NCBI RefSeq assembly: GCF_030503595.1
Contig: NZ_CP129966.1
Span: 682,001-746,000 of the forward strand
Length of the DNA: 64,000 nt
Direction: 5' to 3'
DNA from: Corynebacterium sp. P4-C1
Lineage (GTDB): Bacteria; Actinomycetota; Actinomycetes; Mycobacteriales; Mycobacteriaceae
The position numbers and the translations under genes were made by a program. The notes under the pieces were generated by a model. It made no database searches. It worked only from the letters and a program-made list of their open reading frames with translations, and was not told the DNA's origin. Shown here piece after piece: positions 61,646 to 64,000 of this stretch (within the stretch, counting starts at the first letter, position 1; every line of letters starts with the position of its first letter).

Positions 61646-62788
61646 ATGGCACAACACGACATTTTCTCTTCCCCGTCCCGCTACATCCAAGGCAAGGGTG
61701 CGATTGCCGATCTGGGCGAGCACCTGAAGAAACTTGGCGAGAACCCGCTGCTGGTGTCGGACGACACGGTGTGGGGGATCGTCGAAAAGCAACTTGTCGA
61801 AGGTTTCGAGGCCGCAGGTTTGCCCGTCAACCGCGTGGGCTTCGAGAAGTTCGCGACCGCGAAGGCCGTCGACGACCTGGTGGAAAAAATCAAGGCCGAG
61901 GGCCATGACATTATCGTCGGCATTGGCGGCGGCTCCGCGATCGACGCGGCCAAGGCTGCCGGTTTCGAGTCCGACATCGTCTGGGCCAGCGTCCCGACCG
62001 CCGCGTCCTCCGACGCCCCGACGTCGACCCTCGCGGTGATTTACACCGAGGACGGCGCGTTCGACGAGTACCGCTTCTTCCCGAAGAACCCCGACGTCGT
62101 GCTCATCGACACCCAGCTCGTCGCCGGGGCGCCGGAGCAGTTCCTCGTCGCCGGCATCGGCGACGCCCTGGCCACCTGGGTCGAGGCCCGCGCCACCGCG
62201 AAGGGCAACGGCACCACGATGAACGGCGGCCACCCGACCCGCGCTGGTGCCGCATTGGCCAAGCTGAGCTGGGACATCCTGTGGGAGCACGGTCTCGCCG
62301 CGCTCGATGCTGTGCGTGCCGGCGTGGTCACCCCGGCTCTCGAAGCAGTTGTCGAGGCCAACACTCTCCTGTCCGGTCTCGGTTTCGAATCCGGCGGTCT
62401 CGCCGCTGCCCACGCCATCCACGACGGCCTCACCGCCGCCGAGCAGACCCACGGCCTGTCCCACGGCCAGAAGGTCAACGTGGGCACCTGCGCCCAGCTC
62501 ATCATGGAGGGCGCCGACGCCCAGGAGATCGAGGACTTCATCGAGTTCACCACCAAGGTCGGCCTGCCGAACTCCCTGACCGAGGTCGGCCTGACGCCTG
62601 AGAACACCGAGGAGCTCGAGGCCGTGGCCAAGGCCGCCACCGCCGAGCACGAGACCATCCACAACATGCCGTTCCCGGTCACCCCGGAGATGGTCGTGGA
62701 ATCCCTCATCGCCCTCGAGCACATTTCCCGCCGCGTCCGCGAGCAGCGTGGCCTGCCGGAGCCGGTCAAGTACGAGGCCAAGCACTAG
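61646..62788 (+). CDS. gldA: Glycerol dehydrogenase (iron-containing ADH family)
   Basis: A 380-residue NAD-dependent metal dehydrogenase that oxidises glycerol to dihydroxyacetone or runs in reverse. It has the NAD-binding GIGGGSAIDAAKAAG (about residue 92) and the metal ligands Asp in GIGDALATW (about 173), His in AAHAIHDG (about 256) and His in GLSHGQKV (about 274). The sequence resembles GldA more than other group III alcohol dehydrogenases. It is monocistronic, with a leaderless-type promoter and a strong terminator 24 nt after the stop. Confidence 0.94.
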   Translation: MAQHDIFSSPSRYIQGKGAIADLGEHLKKLGENPLLVSDDTVWGIVEKQLVEGFEAAGLPVNRVGFEKFATAKAVDDLVEKIKAEGHDIIVGIGGGSAIDAAKAAGFESDIVWASVPTAASSDAPTSTLAVIYTEDGAFDEYRFFPKNPDVVLIDTQLVAGAPEQFLVAGIGDALATWVEARATAKGNGTTMNGGHPTRAGAALAKLSWDILWEHGLAALDAVRAGVVTPALEAVVEANTLLSGLGFESGGLAAAHAIHDGLTAAEQTHGLSHGQKVNVGTCAQLIMEGADAQEIEDFIEFTTKVGLPNSLTEVGLTPENTEELEAVAKAATAEHETIHNMPFPVTPEMVVESLIALEHISRRVREQRGLPEPVKYEAKH

Positions 62789-62811
62789 GCAGCTTCCGCC
62801 TATCGACGCCC

Positions 62812-62851
62812 AAACCGCCCCGTCCCAGTCTCCCTGGGTGCGGGGCGGTTT
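62812..62851 (+). terminator. Strong intrinsic terminator of gldA
   Basis: Perfect 11-bp arms AAACCGCCCCG / CGGGGCGGTTT enclose an inner CCCAG/CTGGG pairing. The A and T ends make it usable from both directions, which suits the convergent arrangement with the right-edge gene. Confidence 0.85.
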
Positions 62852-62906
62852 CTGCTGTTCCCGGACAGTCTGCCTTCGGTGGCCTTCCTGTCCCCTATGC
62901 TGTCCT

Positions 62907-62993
62907 CACTATGCGATGCCATTTCCCGGCGAGCCGCGACCTGGCGTTATGCAGATCGCATAGTGCACATCGCATAGTGGACATCGCATAGTG
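62907..62993. repeat. 14-bp tandem repeat (three copies) with an inverted fourth copy
   Basis: The unit CATCGCATAGTG recurs at 62968-62979 and 62982-62993, with ATCGCATAGTG at 62955-62965, a 14-bp period. The exact reverse complement CACTATGCGATG lies at 62907-62918. It sits in the convergent gap between gldA and the right-edge membrane-protein gene. It could fold into a 12-bp hairpin or bind a protein; the function is unknown. Confidence 0.75.
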
Positions 62994-63013
62994 CGGCCGC
63001 CTCCGCCCCGCTC

Positions 63014-64000
63014 CTACGCGTAGGGGCTAGTGCTCGGTCCGTTCGGATTGCTTGGACCGTACGGGTTCTCCGGCCCGTTCTGGGTATTTGGGCCGTACTG
63101 GCCCGGCTGGCCTTGAGGACCGGGTTGGCTCGGCTGGCCAGGCTGGCCGTGGGGACCGCTTGGGTCGTGCTGTCCGAACTGGGCGGTCGATCCACCGCGC
63201 GGACCCTGGGGGAAATCATCCCGCGCATCAACCCGGGACTGCGCAGCCTTCTTCCTCCGGCGCAGCATGAACATCAAGATGCCGAGGAACACCAACAGCA
63301 GCAGACCCACGCCAAGGGCAACCGGCCACAACCACCCCGGAGCCGAAGAATCACCGTCTTCGGCAGAATCCGCACCATCGCCGTCTTCCTTACCATCCTT
63401 CTTGGAGCCGTCGTCATTGGCACTGTCGAACTTGATCGGCTCATCCGACGGCTCCGGACCATCCTCATACGTCGGCTCCCAGTCCATGCCACCGTCAGCC
63501 GGCTCACCATCAAGCTTCACTGCGAACTCGTACGGTTGCTCTACACCAGTGACTTCGCCTTCGCCCTTGGACCCCATGCCGAACCAGACATAGTAGAAGC
63601 CCTGTTGTGCTTCCCGGTACCACGCATAATTACTGGCAGCAACGGGGCCCTCTTCGGCATCCTCATCGAAGAAAATCAGCTTCCCGTCACCGGCGTTATT
63701 GCGAAGAGCATCGTGGAAGCCTAATCCGATTGCATCGGCCTCCTCAATCACCGATTTCGGTGTCTTCGCTTTGATCACCGGGCGCTGACCCCACTCCACC
63801 GGAATCTTGTACATCCGATATTCGCCCGGAACGATCTTGTCGGAATACGACCCTTCAGTGATCTCCACCGCATCGTTGAAACTAGAACCACCGGTGACCG
63901 CCTGGGAATTCTCGATTTCGAGGTCCCCTTTGTACTCGCCAGCATCGTGAATCTTCCGGTCGTTCCATTCCTTCGCCTGCTCCTCATCCGGAAGCGGCTC
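63014..64000 (-). CDS. Single-pass membrane protein with extracytoplasmic domain and Pro/Gly/Gln-rich tail (N-terminus beyond window)
   Basis: The frame is open from the right edge to a stop at 63014 (328 residues visible); the N-terminus is missing. The visible ectodomain (about 200 residues: YSDKIVPGEYRMYKIPVEWG, GFYYVWFGMGSKGEGE) ends in an acidic linker. A transmembrane helix (WLWPVALGVGLLLLVFLGIL) is followed by a basic stop-transfer (RRRKK) and an 85-residue cytoplasmic tail rich in Pro, Gly, Gln and Asn with GQPGQ/GPNGP-like repeats. I cannot name the family; the architecture resembles actinobacterial secreted or VWA-type proteins with cytoplasmic tails. An internal GTG at 63868 is not the true start. 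Confidence 0.7.
   Translation of the reverse strand, partial: EPLPDEEQAKEWNDRKIHDAGEYKGDLEIENSQAVTGGSSFNDAVEITEGSYSDKIVPGEYRMYKIPVEWGQRPVIKAKTPKSVIEEADAIGLGFHDALRNNAGDGKLIFFDEDAEEGPVAASNYAWYREAQQGFYYVWFGMGSKGEGEVTGVEQPYEFAVKLDGEPADGGMDWEPTYEDGPEPSDEPIKFDSANDDGSKKDGKEDGDGADSAEDGDSSAPGWLWPVALGVGLLLLVFLGILMFMLRRRKKAAQSRVDARDDFPQGPRGGSTAQFGQHDPSGPHGQPGQPSQPGPQGQPGQYGPNTQNGPENPYGPSNPNGPSTSPYA

Noticed and set aside
62907..62993. Possible CRISPR-like array near gldA
   Set aside because: The repeat unit is 12-14 bp with essentially no spacers, one copy is inverted, and no cas gene is present. It is a short tandem/inverted repeat.

Overview
The window is a gene-dense, high-G+C chromosomal segment from a Corynebacterium-like actinobacterium. 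Three things point there. (1) The gene orders gatB / pfkA / gatA-gatC / ligA / mnmA / cysteine desulfurase / etfA-etfB and rho-prfA-prmC-sua5-wecA-atpI-atpBEFHAGDC-DUF2550-nucS are the ones known from corynebacteria and mycobacteria. (2) It carries NucS mismatch repair and GlgE, both actinobacterial hallmarks. (3) Many genes have a TANNNT -10 box about 7 nt before the start codon, the signature of leaderless transcripts. I see no rRNA, tRNA, CRISPR array, insertion sequence, integrase or phage gene. The chromosome appears continuous, and both edges cut a gene (a DoxX-type membrane protein on the left, a single-pass membrane protein on the right).

Layout. 1-12.5 kb: DoxX protein, aldo/keto reductase, YkvI-type transporter, gatB, bile-acid:sodium-symporter family protein and Mug glycosylase; nadA-nadC; a membrane-anchored protein coupled to a PrsW-type protease; an epimerase-acetyltransferase pair; pfkA. 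12.5-17.6 kb: MFS exporter, gatA, gatC, cytochrome P450, ACT-domain protein. 17.7-19.7 kb: a three-gene operon (ArsR-type regulator, beta-lactamase-fold serine hydrolase, small membrane protein). 19.7-25.8 kb: ligA, TipA-like MerR regulator, DnaQ-like exonuclease, small membrane protein, MetE-like protein, mnmA. 25.9-30.2 kb: a two-component system translationally coupled to an ABC exporter. 30.2-38.2 kb: spermidine-synthase-like protein, GH25 lysozyme, cysteine desulfurase with etfA/etfB, then a THUMP-like/NUDIX/ABC-ATPase operon. 38.3-42.7 kb: glgE and glgB (alpha-glucan synthesis and branching). 42.9-45.5 kb: HNH endonuclease, a zinc-ribbon-like small protein, nucS, DUF2550. 45.7-59.5 kb: the complete F1Fo ATP synthase operon downstream of wecA, sua5, prmC, prfA and rho, all on the minus strand. 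59.8-64 kb: fatty-acid-CoA ligase, glycerol dehydrogenase with a strong terminator, a small tandem/inverted repeat, and the right-edge membrane protein.

Functional links. GatCAB completes tRNA amidation. NadA-NadC supply NAD, which LigA and GldA use. PfkA, GlgE, GlgB and GldA belong to central and storage carbon metabolism. Rho, RF1 and PrmC form a transcription/translation termination cluster. NucS, LigA, Mug and the exonuclease are DNA-maintenance genes.

The most unusual signal is not a gene. An 11-base word, GCTTATCGACG, occurs 16 times exactly (8 per strand), in unrelated genes and in two non-coding or gene-end positions, and has many single-mismatch relatives. Chance would give far fewer than one copy. 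Secondary signals are: a 15-bp-arm palindrome over a leaderless start, a shared palindrome before the two-component and ABC genes, a MerR-type 19-bp-spacer promoter, a 14-aa leader ORF coupled to rho, and a 14-bp tandem repeat.
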